Assembly: GCF_900109565.1 (NCBI RefSeq)
Contig: NZ_FNZZ01000001.1
Coordinates: 868,001 to 932,000 of the forward strand
Direction of reading: 5' to 3'
DNA length: 64,000 nucleotides
From: Sphingomonas palmae
GTDB lineage: Bacteria; Pseudomonadota; Alphaproteobacteria; Sphingomonadales; Sphingomonadaceae
Position 1 is the stretch's first letter. Each line of letters opens with the position of its first letter. The notes under the pieces were generated by a model that did no database searches, was not told the origin of the DNA, and worked only from the letters and a program-made list of their open reading frames with translations. The position numbers were made by a program, and so were the translations under genes. Below are positions 45,592 through 54,320 of this stretch, one piece after another.

Positions 45592-47628
45592 ATGACGAAG
45601 ACGATAGCGTGGTACCTGGCGGCGATCGCTGCGGGCACCAGCCTGCCGAGCGCGGCGCAGACGACGCAACCAGCCGAGCCGATCGGACAGACCAGCAGCA
45701 CTCCTCGCGACGACATCGTCGTGTTCGGCCGGGGCGAGTCGAAGATCGGCGTCGCTCACGCCGCCAGTGAAGGCACTGTGGCGGGAAGCGACCTGCTGGT
45801 CCGCCCGCTGCTGCGCGTGGCCGAGCTGCTGGAGGCGGTGCCTGGCATGATCGCGGCGCAGCATTCGGGCAGCGGGAAGGCGAACCAGTATTTCCTACGC
45901 GGGTTCAACCTCGATCACGGCACCGATTTCACCACCTATATCGACGGCGTGCAGATGAACCTGCGCACGCACGGCCACGGCCAGGGCTACCTCGATCTGA
46001 ACGGCCTGATCCCCGAGATCGTCGCGCGCGAGGACTTCCGCAAAGGTCCGTACCGCGTTGATGGCGGCGACTTCGCGCTGGCGGGCGCCGCCTACATGAC
46101 AACGATCGACGGCTACGACCGGGCGTGGCTGTCGGTCGAGGGCGGCTCGTACGACTATGGCCGGATCGCCGCGGGCGGCACGATCGACGGCGTCGGCGCG
46201 GGCAAGCTGACGCTGGTCGGTCAGGCGCGCGTCTACGACGGGCCGTGGCAGGAGCCCGAGCATCTGCGCCATCTGTCCGGCTTCGCGAAGTATAGCGCGC
46301 CGGCGGGGTCGGGAACGATCCAGGCCTCGCTTCACGCCTACCATGCGACCTGGCGGCCGACCGAGCAGATCCCCGAACGCATCATCGGCTCTGCCATCTG
46401 CGCGGACGTGTTCTGTTCGCCCGACCCGACCGCGCGCGGTCGCACGACGCGGTTGATCGGCAACGTGGGGGTCACGCAGAGCGACTGGCGCGCGAACGTC
46501 TACGGCCAGTTCTACGACTGGTCGATGTACTCCAACCCGACCTACACCGATCCAGACGGCACCAGCGCGCAGATCCGTCAGTTCGATCGCCGCTGGATCG
46601 TCGGCGCGCGCGGTGAGAAGCGCTGGACGCTCTCGCCACAGCTCGCGCTGGCGCTGGGCACGGAGAACCGCTTCGACCACATTGGCAGCGTCGGCGTCGA
46701 CCGCACCGCCGCGCGCGCGTTCCTGTTCTCGCTCGGTCGCTACCACGTCGAGGAAGCGTCGACCTCGCTCTACGGCGAGGCGACCTGGACGCCGCTCGCC
46801 GGCGTGCGCGTGATCGGCGGCCTGCGCGGCGACTATTACCATTACGCCGTCCGCGCGCGCGACAGCGCGGCAGCGGCGGCCGGTACGGGCAGCGGCGACG
46901 ACGCGATCCTCTCGCCCAAGGCATCGATCGCCTGGGCGCCTGGCGAGCACGTCGAACTGTACGCCAATTGGGGCCGCGGCTTTCACTCCAACGACGTACG
47001 CGGCGCGGTCAACGTCGACACGCCGGTGCCGGTGCTGGTGCGCGGCGACGGGCGCGAGCTCGGCGCGCGCTGGCAGGGATCGGGGCTGACGCTGACCGCA
47101 ACTTACTGGTGGCTCGACGTCGACAGCGAGCTGCGCTTCGTCGGCGATTCCAACGCGGTCGAACCGACCGGGGCGAGCGAGCGGCACGGCTACGAGCTCG
47201 TCGCCTTCTGGCGTCCGCTGCCGTGGCTGGCGCTCGACGGCAATTATGTCGTCAGCCACTCGCGCTACGACAACGGTGACTGCATCCCCAATGCGTTCGA
47301 GAATGCCGCTTCGGCCGGCGCATCGATCGTGCTCGATCCGTGGGAGGCGAGCATCCGCGTGCGCCATCTCGGGCCTTATCCGCTGATCGAGGACAACAGC
47401 GTGCGTGATAGCGGCAGCACGGTCGTCAACCTGCGCGCGGCGCGCAAGATCGGGCGCTTCCAGGTCTACGGCGAGCTGCTCAACATCCTGAACAGCCGCG
47501 ACAAGGACATCGCCTACTATTACGAATCCTACATCCCCGCCTTCGACACCGCAGGTCCGACGGACGGACGCCTCAGCCGCGTCGTCGAGCCGCGCACGCT
47601 GCGGTTGGGCGCACGCGTGAACTTCTGA
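45592..47628 (+). CDS. TonB-dependent outer-membrane receptor under a B12 riboswitch
   Basis: A 678-residue receptor with signal peptide (1-23), a plug domain (LLEAVPGMIAAQHSGSGKANQYFLRGFN, given here as position 80-107) and a beta-barrel ending in Phe (ARVNF). The plug segment HGTDFTTYIDGVQMN is well conserved in a non-BtuB subgroup. GGAGAA precedes ATG 45592. Riboswitch control implies uptake of cobalamin, cobinamide or another corrinoid, but no BtuFCD or corrinoid enzymes are in the window. It is monocistronic as far as visible. Confidence 0.92.
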   Translation: MTKTIAWYLAAIAAGTSLPSAAQTTQPAEPIGQTSSTPRDDIVVFGRGESKIGVAHAASEGTVAGSDLLVRPLLRVAELLEAVPGMIAAQHSGSGKANQYFLRGFNLDHGTDFTTYIDGVQMNLRTHGHGQGYLDLNGLIPEIVAREDFRKGPYRVDGGDFALAGAAYMTTIDGYDRAWLSVEGGSYDYGRIAAGGTIDGVGAGKLTLVGQARVYDGPWQEPEHLRHLSGFAKYSAPAGSGTIQASLHAYHATWRPTEQIPERIIGSAICADVFCSPDPTARGRTTRLIGNVGVTQSDWRANVYGQFYDWSMYSNPTYTDPDGTSAQIRQFDRRWIVGARGEKRWTLSPQLALALGTENRFDHIGSVGVDRTAARAFLFSLGRYHVEEASTSLYGEATWTPLAGVRVIGGLRGDYYHYAVRARDSAAAAAGTGSGDDAILSPKASIAWAPGEHVELYANWGRGFHSNDVRGAVNVDTPVPVLVRGDGRELGARWQGSGLTLTATYWWLDVDSELRFVGDSNAVEPTGASERHGYELVAFWRPLPWLALDGNYVVSHSRYDNGDCIPNAFENAASAGASIVLDPWEASIRVRHLGPYPLIEDNSVRDSGSTVVNLRAARKIGRFQVYGELLNILNSRDKDIAYYYESYIPAFDTAGPTDGRLSRVVEPRTLRLGARVNF

Positions 47629-47832
47629 CGAAATCGCGGCGGCCGGTCGGCTCGCTCCGATCGGCAGCCTGGCAAGCATCCTGACGAAGGCATGGACATC
47701 CCAAGTCCAATCTCGAACACGCCGGCTCGTCAGAAGAACTCGGCCGATTAGACCAATGTAGTACTTCTGCACTCATCCATTGCGGAGGGAAGACTAAGGC
47801 GATTGCAACCAGTTACCTGATAGCAGGTGCTT

Positions 47833-48000
47833 ATGGACCTGCGGGATTATCTGATAGATATGGCGCGCGACGCTAGGCAAAAAGCGGCGGAAACCGACGA
47901 TCCGGCGCTGCGCGCGACGCTCCATGATCTGGCAGACTATTGCGATGACGAAGTCGCTCGCTTGAACCTGGAGGATCAAGAGCAGCGCGTGGCAAGCTGA
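47833..48000 (+). CDS. Small acidic helical protein (55 aa)
   Basis: ATG 47833 with AGGTG just upstream opens a 55-codon frame ending at 48000. The product is amphipathic and acidic (MDLRDYLIDMARDARQKAA; LHDLADYCDDEVARLN), with one Cys and no signal. Codon use and the upstream Shine-Dalgarno-like AGGTG support it over the longer antisense frame at 47794-48111. The function is unknown. Confidence 0.5.
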   Translation: MDLRDYLIDMARDARQKAAETDDPALRATLHDLADYCDDEVARLNLEDQEQRVAS

Positions 48001-48173
48001 AGCGGGCGTGTCGATCGCTGCGCCGATGGCAGCGCGGTTCAGTTGCGGGAGAACAGCAGGTACGTCGCAGGACCGGATGTTTCGACTGCTCGCGACACCG
48101 ATCGCATCCACCGGTTATAGCCGCCCCGCTGCGCACTATTTCCTTGCTGCTAGTCGTCCGCATTGCTGCCGAG

Positions 48174-48620
48174 CTAATGGGCGTAGGTGCCGCGTATCTC
48201 GACGCTGTCATAGGTGCGCTGCGCCCGATAAAGCGGCACCCCCGAGCACGCCTCAGGTTCGCTCGTCACCACGATTTTGGCGCCGTGCTCGCGCAATCGC
48301 GCGGCGACCTGCGCAATGTGTCGGGTTGGCCTGGGGGGCACACCGTCTCTCGTCCTGCTGCACAGCAGAAACGCTTCATTGTCGCCGTATTGCCAAACCT
48401 CGACCGCCCGGCGCAGCACTTCGTCGCCCTCGGGCAGCAACCCGGCATCATCGAAGAAGACGAGAAACGGACCCGGATTGGGATAACGGTCAGGCGACAG
48501 GTTCAGTAGTGGCGGCGGCGGCGCCTCAATTGTTTGCGCGACGACGCTGACGGGCACCGCAGCCGCGATCACGGCCCACACCGTCAGCAACGCCGTCGCC
48601 ATCCGTCGCTTCACGCTCAT
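48174..48620 (-). CDS. Secreted protein, possibly OmpA-like fold, coupled to cfa
   Basis: A 148-residue protein with a signal peptide (1-29, VVAQ). The mature part reads FLVFFDDAGLLPEGDEVLRRAVEVW then TRHIAQVAARLREHGAKIVV, which resembles the strand-helix pattern of OmpA-like domains, but the peptidoglycan-binding Asp/Arg motif is not evident, so this is tentative. Its ATG overlaps the cfa stop (ATGA), so the two are probably translated together. Confidence 0.65.
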   Translation of the reverse strand: MSVKRRMATALLTVWAVIAAAVPVSVVAQTIEAPPPPLLNLSPDRYPNPGPFLVFFDDAGLLPEGDEVLRRAVEVWQYGDNEAFLLCSRTRDGVPPRPTRHIAQVAARLREHGAKIVVTSEPEACSGVPLYRAQRTYDSVEIRGTYAH

Positions 48621-49843
48621 CCCCGCAGCTTCCGCTCCTCCTCCAGCATGTAATCGCGCGTCAGCGGCAGTGCGTCGCGGTCGCGCGTGAACTGGATCTG
48701 AAAATTGACCAGCGGCCCGTTGGTGAACGACACGATCGCGCCGGCGAGATAATAGGTCCACATCCGAAAGAACCGCTCGTCGTACAGTGCCACGATCGCG
48801 TCGCGGTGCTCGACCGTCCTTTTGTACCATTCGCGCAGCGTGAACGCGTAATGCAGCCGCAGCACCTCTATGTCGCTGACGAACCAGCGGATGTAATTGT
48901 TCGCCTCCAGCACCTCCGACAGCCCCGGAATGTAGCCGCCCGGGAAGATGTACTTGTCGGTGAACTGGTCGGTGTACCCCGGCCCGTCGGCGCGCCCGAT
49001 CGTGTGGAGCAGCATCACGCCCGTGGGGGTGAGCAGGTCGCGACACTTTTCGAGATAGGTGCGAAAGTTGCGCACCCCGACATGCTCGAACATGCCGACC
49101 GACACGATCCGGTCGAACGTCTGGTCTAGCGCGCGATAGTCGATCAACTGGAACCTGACCTTGTCCGCCACCCCAGCCTCTTCCGCACGCCGCTGCGCCA
49201 CCTTCAACTGTTCCTCGGACAGCGTAATGCCCAGCACCTCCGCGCCGGTCTTCGCGTGGATGTACAGCGCCATCCCGCCCCAGCCGCAGCCGATGTCGAG
49301 CACGCGCATCCCCGGCTCGATGCTGAGTTTCGCGACGATATGCGCCTTCTTGTCCGCCTGCGCCTGTTCCAGGCTGTTGTCGCGGTCGGTGTAGTAAGCG
49401 CAGCTGTACTGTTTGTCGGCGTCGAGGAAGAGGTCGTACAATCGGTCGGACAGATCGTAGTGATGCGCGACGTTCTTCTTCGACTCCAGCGCCTTGTTGA
49501 GCCGAAGGAACCGGTGCCGGAACTTGCCCTTGAAATCGCGCCAGCGGTTCGCCGCCAGGTGGCTGGTCCCGTTCTCCCAGCGTGAATTGGCGGTGGCGAG
49601 CGTCAGCAGGTCGAGGATGTCGCCCTGCTGCAACGTCACGCGCCCATCCATGAACGCTTCCGCGAGCCCCAGCGCCGGATCGGCCAGGATTGCCCGGTAC
49701 ACGTTTTTGTCGTGGATCGTGAAGGTCACCGGCTTCAGTTCGGCGTCGGGCGCGCCGAAGCGGGTGGAGCTGCCATCGGGTTTGATAAGGGTCAGGTCGC
49801 CGCGACGGATCGCGCGGCGGAGGAAAACGTCGATCAATGCCAT
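48617..49843 (-). CDS. cfa: Cyclopropane-fatty-acyl-phospholipid synthase
   Basis: A 408-residue SAM-dependent enzyme. KKNVAHHYDLSDRLYDLFLDADKQYSCAY (here cited at about 122-150), the SAM-binding VLDIGCGWGGMALYIH, VSVGMFEHVG and TDKYIFPGGYIP match the family. It methylenates unsaturated acyl chains in membrane lipids, a stationary-phase and acid-stress adaptation. It is followed by the coupled secreted gene. Confidence 0.93.
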   Translation of the reverse strand: MALIDVFLRRAIRRGDLTLIKPDGSSTRFGAPDAELKPVTFTIHDKNVYRAILADPALGLAEAFMDGRVTLQQGDILDLLTLATANSRWENGTSHLAANRWRDFKGKFRHRFLRLNKALESKKNVAHHYDLSDRLYDLFLDADKQYSCAYYTDRDNSLEQAQADKKAHIVAKLSIEPGMRVLDIGCGWGGMALYIHAKTGAEVLGITLSEEQLKVAQRRAEEAGVADKVRFQLIDYRALDQTFDRIVSVGMFEHVGVRNFRTYLEKCRDLLTPTGVMLLHTIGRADGPGYTDQFTDKYIFPGGYIPGLSEVLEANNYIRWFVSDIEVLRLHYAFTLREWYKRTVEHRDAIVALYDERFFRMWTYYLAGAIVSFTNGPLVNFQIQFTRDRDALPLTRDYMLEEERKLRG

Positions 49844-49899
49844 GCGGCGACCGCTAACGGATCGCGCGCCTGCCTGTCACTAGCCCACTAACGAAACTG

Positions 49900-50646
49900 T
49901 CAAATTCCCGCGTACCAATCGTAATCGACGTTATCTTCCCAGTAACCGCCCTGCCCCTTGCCGATGCCGGCCAGGCTATCCACCGCGGTGACCCGCATCA
50001 GATATTTGGCGTGCTTGTACCCCAGATGCCGTTCGACGCGCAGGCGACACGGCGCGCCGTGGCCCACGTCCAGGAAGCGGTCGTTCATCGCCCAGGCGAG
50101 GATCGTCTGCGGATGAAACGCGTCGACCATGTCAACCGACTCGTAATAAGGCGCGCCGCCGTACAGGTCGGCACAGGTGAACACGACAAAGCGCGCCGCG
50201 TCGCGTACCCCCGCCTGCTTGAGCACGTCTCCCAGCTTCGGCCCCTGCCACTTGCCGATCGCGCTCCATCCCTCGACGCAATCGTGCCGCGTGATCTGCG
50301 CGCGTTGCGGGAACTGCCCCAGATCGGTGAGCGACAGCGTCAACGGCCGCGCCACCAGCCCGTCGACCTGCAACCGCCAGTCGGCGAATCGCCCGGCCCT
50401 CAGCGCATTATACTCGGCCGTCCCCGGATCGCGCGTCCCGTTGGTGCGGAAATAGGGCGATCGCTGATCGGGCGTGAACTCGGGCGCCAGTGCGTCGCGG
50501 TTCATCAGCGCGCGCTGCAGCGCGCGGTGCATGTCCTCACCCTTGAAGATGATGTCACGCACCTGCGGCTGCGCGATCACGCGGTCGCACCCCGACAGCA
50601 GCAACCCCGCGCCGCCACTCGCAATAAGCGTCCTGCGCCGGATCAT
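49900..50646 (-). CDS. Sulfite-oxidase-fold molybdopterin oxidoreductase (MsrP/YedY-like), lipoprotein
   Basis: A 248-residue protein with the sulfite-oxidase-type molybdopterin domain. The Moco ligand Cys is Cys123 in HDCVEGWS, followed by KWQGPKLGDVLKQAG and DVGHGAPCRLRVERHLGYKHAKY. A signal segment ends at a lipobox (LLLSGC, Cys20). MsrP repairs oxidised methionine in periplasmic proteins; other members have different substrates. It overlaps the b-type cytochrome gene upstream by 4 bases. Confidence 0.87.
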   Translation of the reverse strand: MIRRRTLIASGGAGLLLSGCDRVIAQPQVRDIIFKGEDMHRALQRALMNRDALAPEFTPDQRSPYFRTNGTRDPGTAEYNALRAGRFADWRLQVDGLVARPLTLSLTDLGQFPQRAQITRHDCVEGWSAIGKWQGPKLGDVLKQAGVRDAARFVVFTCADLYGGAPYYESVDMVDAFHPQTILAWAMNDRFLDVGHGAPCRLRVERHLGYKHAKYLMRVTAVDSLAGIGKGQGGYWEDNVDYDWYAGI

Positions 50647-51416
50647 CGTACCGCCTCCGCGCGCGCGTCAGCGTCGTCGGGCACGCCGCGCTCGATCGCC
50701 GCCACGCGCCAGCGCCCCGAAATCATCGACCACAACTCGCGCCGCCATCCCGCCAGGATGACGAGCACCAGGTGCACCACCACGAACGCGGTGATCGCCG
50801 CCATCGTGATGAAATGGATCGAGCGCGCCGACTGCCGCCCGCCGAACAGCTCCAGCAACCACGGCCACGCCGCATCCATCCCCGGCGACATCGCGAGGCC
50901 GGTCAGAATGACGAGCGGCAGCGCCACGAACACGACGCCCGCGTAGCTTAGTTTCTGCAACGGATTGTACGCGCCCGGATGCGCCTCGTCGTGGAACTTG
51001 AACTGCAAATGCGCGCGCACATCGGCGGCCAGATGCACCGGGCTCAGGTCCTTCGCGCGCAGCCGCAGGTCACGTTGGAAATGCCGGTTGGCGAGGCTCG
51101 CGATCATATACCCCAGCAACCCGAACGCGAGCACCAGCGCGAAGAACAGGTGCCAACGCCGTGAGATCGCCAGATTATAGTTCTGCGGGATCGTGACCCA
51201 CGCCGGGAAGCGCGGCAGCGTCGCCCAGGCAGGGTCGAAATTCGCGCCGTACCGCCCCCAGTACAGCCGCGGGTGCGCGTTGCTGATCCCCAGCCCCGAT
51301 CCGATCAGGATGAAGATCGCCAGCGCGTTGATCCAATGCCACACCCGCGTCGCCAGCGCGTGCCGCCGGATGGTGACGGGGCCGGATGCGGGTTTCGTGA
51401 TCGGCGATGCGTCCAT
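50643..51416 (-). CDS. Cytochrome b/b561-type membrane subunit for the molybdoenzyme
   Basis: A 257-residue protein with about five transmembrane helices and candidate heme ligands: WHWIN near the N-terminus, RRWHLFFALVL, and FITMAAITAFVVVHLVLV near the C-terminus. It is a b-type cytochrome (Ni-hydrogenase/b561 family), the probable electron donor or acceptor of the molybdopterin protein, whose start it overlaps (ATGA). Confidence 0.86.
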   Translation of the reverse strand: MDASPITKPASGPVTIRRHALATRVWHWINALAIFILIGSGLGISNAHPRLYWGRYGANFDPAWATLPRFPAWVTIPQNYNLAISRRWHLFFALVLAFGLLGYMIASLANRHFQRDLRLRAKDLSPVHLAADVRAHLQFKFHDEAHPGAYNPLQKLSYAGVVFVALPLVILTGLAMSPGMDAAWPWLLELFGGRQSARSIHFITMAAITAFVVVHLVLVILAGWRRELWSMISGRWRVAAIERGVPDDADARAEAVR

Positions 51417-51442
51417 TTCTCACTCATATCAGTTTCGCCGCC

Positions 51443-52060
51443 ATGACCGAATGGCATTTCTACGAGCCCGCGAACGGCCACGGCCTCGCGCATGATCCCC
51501 TGAACGCGATCGTCGCACCGCGCCCGATCGGCTGGATCGGCAGCGTGTCGGCCGCGGGCGTCCGCAACCTCGCCCCCTACAGCTTCTTCAACCTACTCAA
51601 CTACAAGCCGCCGCTGCTCGCCTTCTCCTCCAACGGCTGGAAGGATTCGGTCGCCAACATCCAGGAAACGCGCGAGTTCACCTGGAATCTCGCCACCCGC
51701 GACTTGGCCGAACAGATGAACGCCAGCGCCGCGACCGTGGCGAGCGAGGTCGACGAATTCACCCTCGCCGATCTCGAAACCGCCGCCTCACGCAAGATCG
51801 CCGCACCCCGCGTCGCCGCCAGTCCCGCCTCGTTCGAGTGCGTCTTAACGCAATTGATTAAACTCGAGACGCGAAGCGGCGAGCAAGTCGACACCTGGCT
51901 CGTCATCGGCGAGGTCGTCGGCATCCACATCGACCGCGCGATGCTGTCGAACGGCGTCTACCAGACCGCCCGCGCCCACCCGATCCTGCGCGGCGGCGGC
52001 CCCGGCGACTATTTCGAAATCACCGACACCGCAAAATTCGAGATGAAACGCCCGCGCTGA
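51443..52060 (+). CDS. Flavin reductase-family protein (FMN-binding split barrel)
   Basis: A 205-residue protein with NAIVAPRPIGWIGSVSAAGVRNLAPYSFFN at the N-terminus (about 19-48), the flavin-binding split-barrel signature, then TWNLATRDLAEQMNASAA and VIGEVVGIHI. It probably reduces flavin with NAD(P)H or acts as a flavin-dependent oxidoreductase. The partner monooxygenase is not nearby. It is divergent from the cytochrome gene. Confidence 0.9.
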   Translation: MTEWHFYEPANGHGLAHDPLNAIVAPRPIGWIGSVSAAGVRNLAPYSFFNLLNYKPPLLAFSSNGWKDSVANIQETREFTWNLATRDLAEQMNASAATVASEVDEFTLADLETAASRKIAAPRVAASPASFECVLTQLIKLETRSGEQVDTWLVIGEVVGIHIDRAMLSNGVYQTARAHPILRGGGPGDYFEITDTAKFEMKRPR

Positions 52061-52091
52061 GGCGGAGCCAACGCCCTCTCCCCACCGGGGA

Positions 52092-52153
52092 GTTCCGGGT
52101 CGATCGTGCTCCCAGCACGATCTCAACATCGCGGGGCGATGCTGACCCGGAAC
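52092..52153. repeat. Cloverleaf/three-way-junction palindromic repeat
   Basis: The outer stem GTTCCGGGTC (52092-52101) with GACCCGGAAC (52144-52153) is a perfect 10-bp inverted repeat. Inside it are two perfect hairpins: GATCGTGCT-CCC-AGCACGATC (52102-52122) and CATCGC-GGG-GCGATG (52127-52141). It lies in the gap between convergent genes and looks like a REP/ERIC-style intergenic element or a strong RNA/DNA cruciform. Confidence 0.8.
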
Positions 52154-52196
52154 TGGTTGGGTGAGGGGTAGCGGCTACACGAAAACGGCTCACCCC

Positions 52197-52952
52197 TCAC
52201 CCATACGCCCGCCAGAAGAACACCGCCGCAGTCACCCCCGTCACTGCCAGCGTGCCCAGCCGCACCACCGGCTCGGGCAGGCGCCGCCCGACCGCCGCCC
52301 CTGCCCAGCCACCCACGACCGCGCCGGCCAGCATCGGCACGCAATATTGCCACGCGACCATCCCCTCCCCCACGAACACGATCGCCGCGGCCGCGTTCGC
52401 CACCGCCAGCATCAGCGTGCGCGGCGCGAACATCGCGCGCGGGGTGATGCTGGCGAGCAGGCCATAGGTCGCGGTCGTCATCAACCCCACGCCGCCGCCG
52501 AAATAGCCGCCGTAGATGCCCAGCAGCGCTTGCGCGACCACCAGCGTCTTCGCGCCGATCGTCACCCGCGCCGCCAGCCAGGCCGAGGCCGCGCGCCCGA
52601 ACGCCAGCACGACAAAGGCGTAGAGCACCAGCCACGGCACGATCAGGTCGAACGCGTGCCCCGGCGTCACGACCAGCAACGCACTGCCGACCAGCCCCCC
52701 GGCGAAGGTGATGCCCGCGAGCAGTCGGTGATCGACCCCACCGAGCGGCGCCAGTTCGCCGCGAAACGCCCACGCGCTCGTCGCCGCGCCCGGCAGCAGC
52801 GCGACGTTCGACGTCGCATTGGCGATATTCGCCGGCACGCCGACCGCCAGCAACGCCGGCAGCGTCGCGAACGTGCCGCCCCCCGCCAGCGCGTTCATCG
52901 CACCACCCGCCACCCCCGCGAGCGCGACCAGCGCCACTGTCGTCACCGCCAT
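52197..52952 (-). CDS. TSUP-family (TauE/SafE) membrane transporter
   Basis: A 251-residue protein with about eight helices in two halves. NALAGGGTFATLPALLAVGVPANIANATSN and GIYGGYFGGGVGLMTTATYGLL (about 19-48 and 139-160) are the TauE/SafE signatures. The family exports sulfite, sulfonates or related anions. ATG 52952 is chosen because residues upstream do not fit the family. Confidence 0.9.
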   Translation of the reverse strand: MAVTTVALVALAGVAGGAMNALAGGGTFATLPALLAVGVPANIANATSNVALLPGAATSAWAFRGELAPLGGVDHRLLAGITFAGGLVGSALLVVTPGHAFDLIVPWLVLYAFVVLAFGRAASAWLAARVTIGAKTLVVAQALLGIYGGYFGGGVGLMTTATYGLLASITPRAMFAPRTLMLAVANAAAAIVFVGEGMVAWQYCVPMLAGAVVGGWAGAAVGRRLPEPVVRLGTLAVTGVTAAVFFWRAYG

Positions 52953-53153
52953 CCTGCCACGCTCCGCCTTTCTCGCCTCGCTTGCCCGCCGCCCATCACG
53001 GAGTCGAGTGGCTGGGAATAGAGTGGCCACCGCATGACACGCCGTTCACCTCCGCCCTCGGCACCCGATTGCGCCAGGTTAAATGATGTTCACGCTGCAA
53101 CGCGCCTGCCCGCACGCTCGTCTCGCTCGCATTACCAGCAGAGGAGAGCTGTC

Positions 53154-53549
53154 ATGAAGAAGATCGTTTTGGTCGCCGCTGGTGTCACCGCTTTGATGGG
53201 CGGCGGGGTCGCTGCCGCCGCGACGCAGATGCACCATGCGATGGCCACGCCGCACGTTACCGAAGCCGTCAACGTACCCGGCCGCATGGGTGGCGACCGC
53301 ACGGTGCAGGTCTTCAAGAGCGGCAACCACCTCGAAACCGTCATGTGCAGCGACTTCAACACCCTTGACGAGAGCTTCAAGCCCGAGGCGATCCGTTACG
53401 CCGCCAATTACGGTCCCAAGGGCAAGGCGCACCCGACCATGACCGTGTCCGGCGTCGAGCGTATCCGCCCGGTGATCGTCGCCGACTGCACCGCCCGCCC
53501 GGGCGATCACTTCGTCCAGGCCGTGCACACCGCGATGTACAAGCGCTGA
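53154..53549 (+). CDS. HdeA/HdeB-like periplasmic protein
   Basis: A 131-residue protein with a signal peptide (1-22). The C-terminal half has the HdeA pattern: MCSDFNTLDESFKPEAIRYA, then GVERIRPVIVADC with the second Cys, giving Cys65 and Cys112 for the disulfide of that family. HdeA proteins bind unfolding periplasmic proteins at low pH. The middle region is rich in Gly, His and Met. GAGGAGAG precedes the ATG. Acid-stress function here is inferred. Confidence 0.75.
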   Translation: MKKIVLVAAGVTALMGGGVAAAATQMHHAMATPHVTEAVNVPGRMGGDRTVQVFKSGNHLETVMCSDFNTLDESFKPEAIRYAANYGPKGKAHPTMTVSGVERIRPVIVADCTARPGDHFVQAVHTAMYKR

Positions 53550-53667
53550 TCGATCGCGCGCGCCGGGGGTAGTCTTCACCCGGCGCGCGCCTTTGGCCAG
53601 ACGTGAGCACGCCGGCCACGACCAGCCGCATCGCTCCGGCGCATGCGCGCGTCCGGTCGGCGGCTGC

Positions 53668-54207
53668 TCACTCGCGCGCCGCATCCTCCAGCCCGTCGAG
53701 CACCGCCTCAGGCGACACGTCCTGCTTAATCTCGTCCAGTTCGCCGTGCGCGTCGGGGTCGATCCCCATGTGCCGCGCCATCCGGTCGACCAGCCCGATC
53801 AGTCGCGTCAGCTCGTGCTCGGCCAGCAGGTTGATCTGCAGGTCGAGGTCGGCCTGCTTCGCCGCGGTCCCCATCATCCGGTTTTGGCTGATCAGCACGA
53901 AGGTGGAGAGGAAGATCGCCTCGACGCTCGCCTCCATCGCCAGCATGACGAAGCTCGGGTCGAACGCGCGCACGCCCGGCACCGCGCCCACGTTGACCGC
54001 GATCCACGCGCCATACGCGACCGCGTGGATCACGACGAATGTCATGCTGCCCGCAAACGCGGTCACCCGGTCCGACACGCGCTCGGACCACGGCGCCGAC
54101 ACCTCCTCGCGCGCCCGCCGGTCCCGCATCCGCGCGATGTTGCGGCTCAGCACCGACCCCATCCGGGGTGGCTCGGGCACGGGATGCGTCAGCGAAGCGT
54201 CGGTCAT
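53668..54207 (-). CDS. DUF1003 membrane protein
   Basis: A 179-residue protein with two transmembrane helices (about 52-75 and 92-110) in the DUF1003 context: VSDRVTAFAGSMTFVVIHAVAYGAWIAVN and FLSTFVLISQNRMM, then an acidic cytoplasmic tail (QADLDLQINLLAEHELTRLI). The family is of unknown function, often stress-linked. The first ATG has a reasonable leader. Confidence 0.88.
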   Translation of the reverse strand: MTDASLTHPVPEPPRMGSVLSRNIARMRDRRAREEVSAPWSERVSDRVTAFAGSMTFVVIHAVAYGAWIAVNVGAVPGVRAFDPSFVMLAMEASVEAIFLSTFVLISQNRMMGTAAKQADLDLQINLLAEHELTRLIGLVDRMARHMGIDPDAHGELDEIKQDVSPEAVLDGLEDAARE

Positions 54208-54320
54208 CGCCTCGGTCTATTACCCGGATCGGCAAGAGACCATCGATCCAGGCTAACCCGCGACGTTATTCCTGCCAGCCGACCGTTACGGCCAGCAGCA
54301 GTGCCGCCACTGGCGCGCGA

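Noticed and set aside
47794..48111. A 105-codon minus-strand frame
   Set aside because: No ribosome binding site; the plus-strand 55-residue gene in the same place is better supported.
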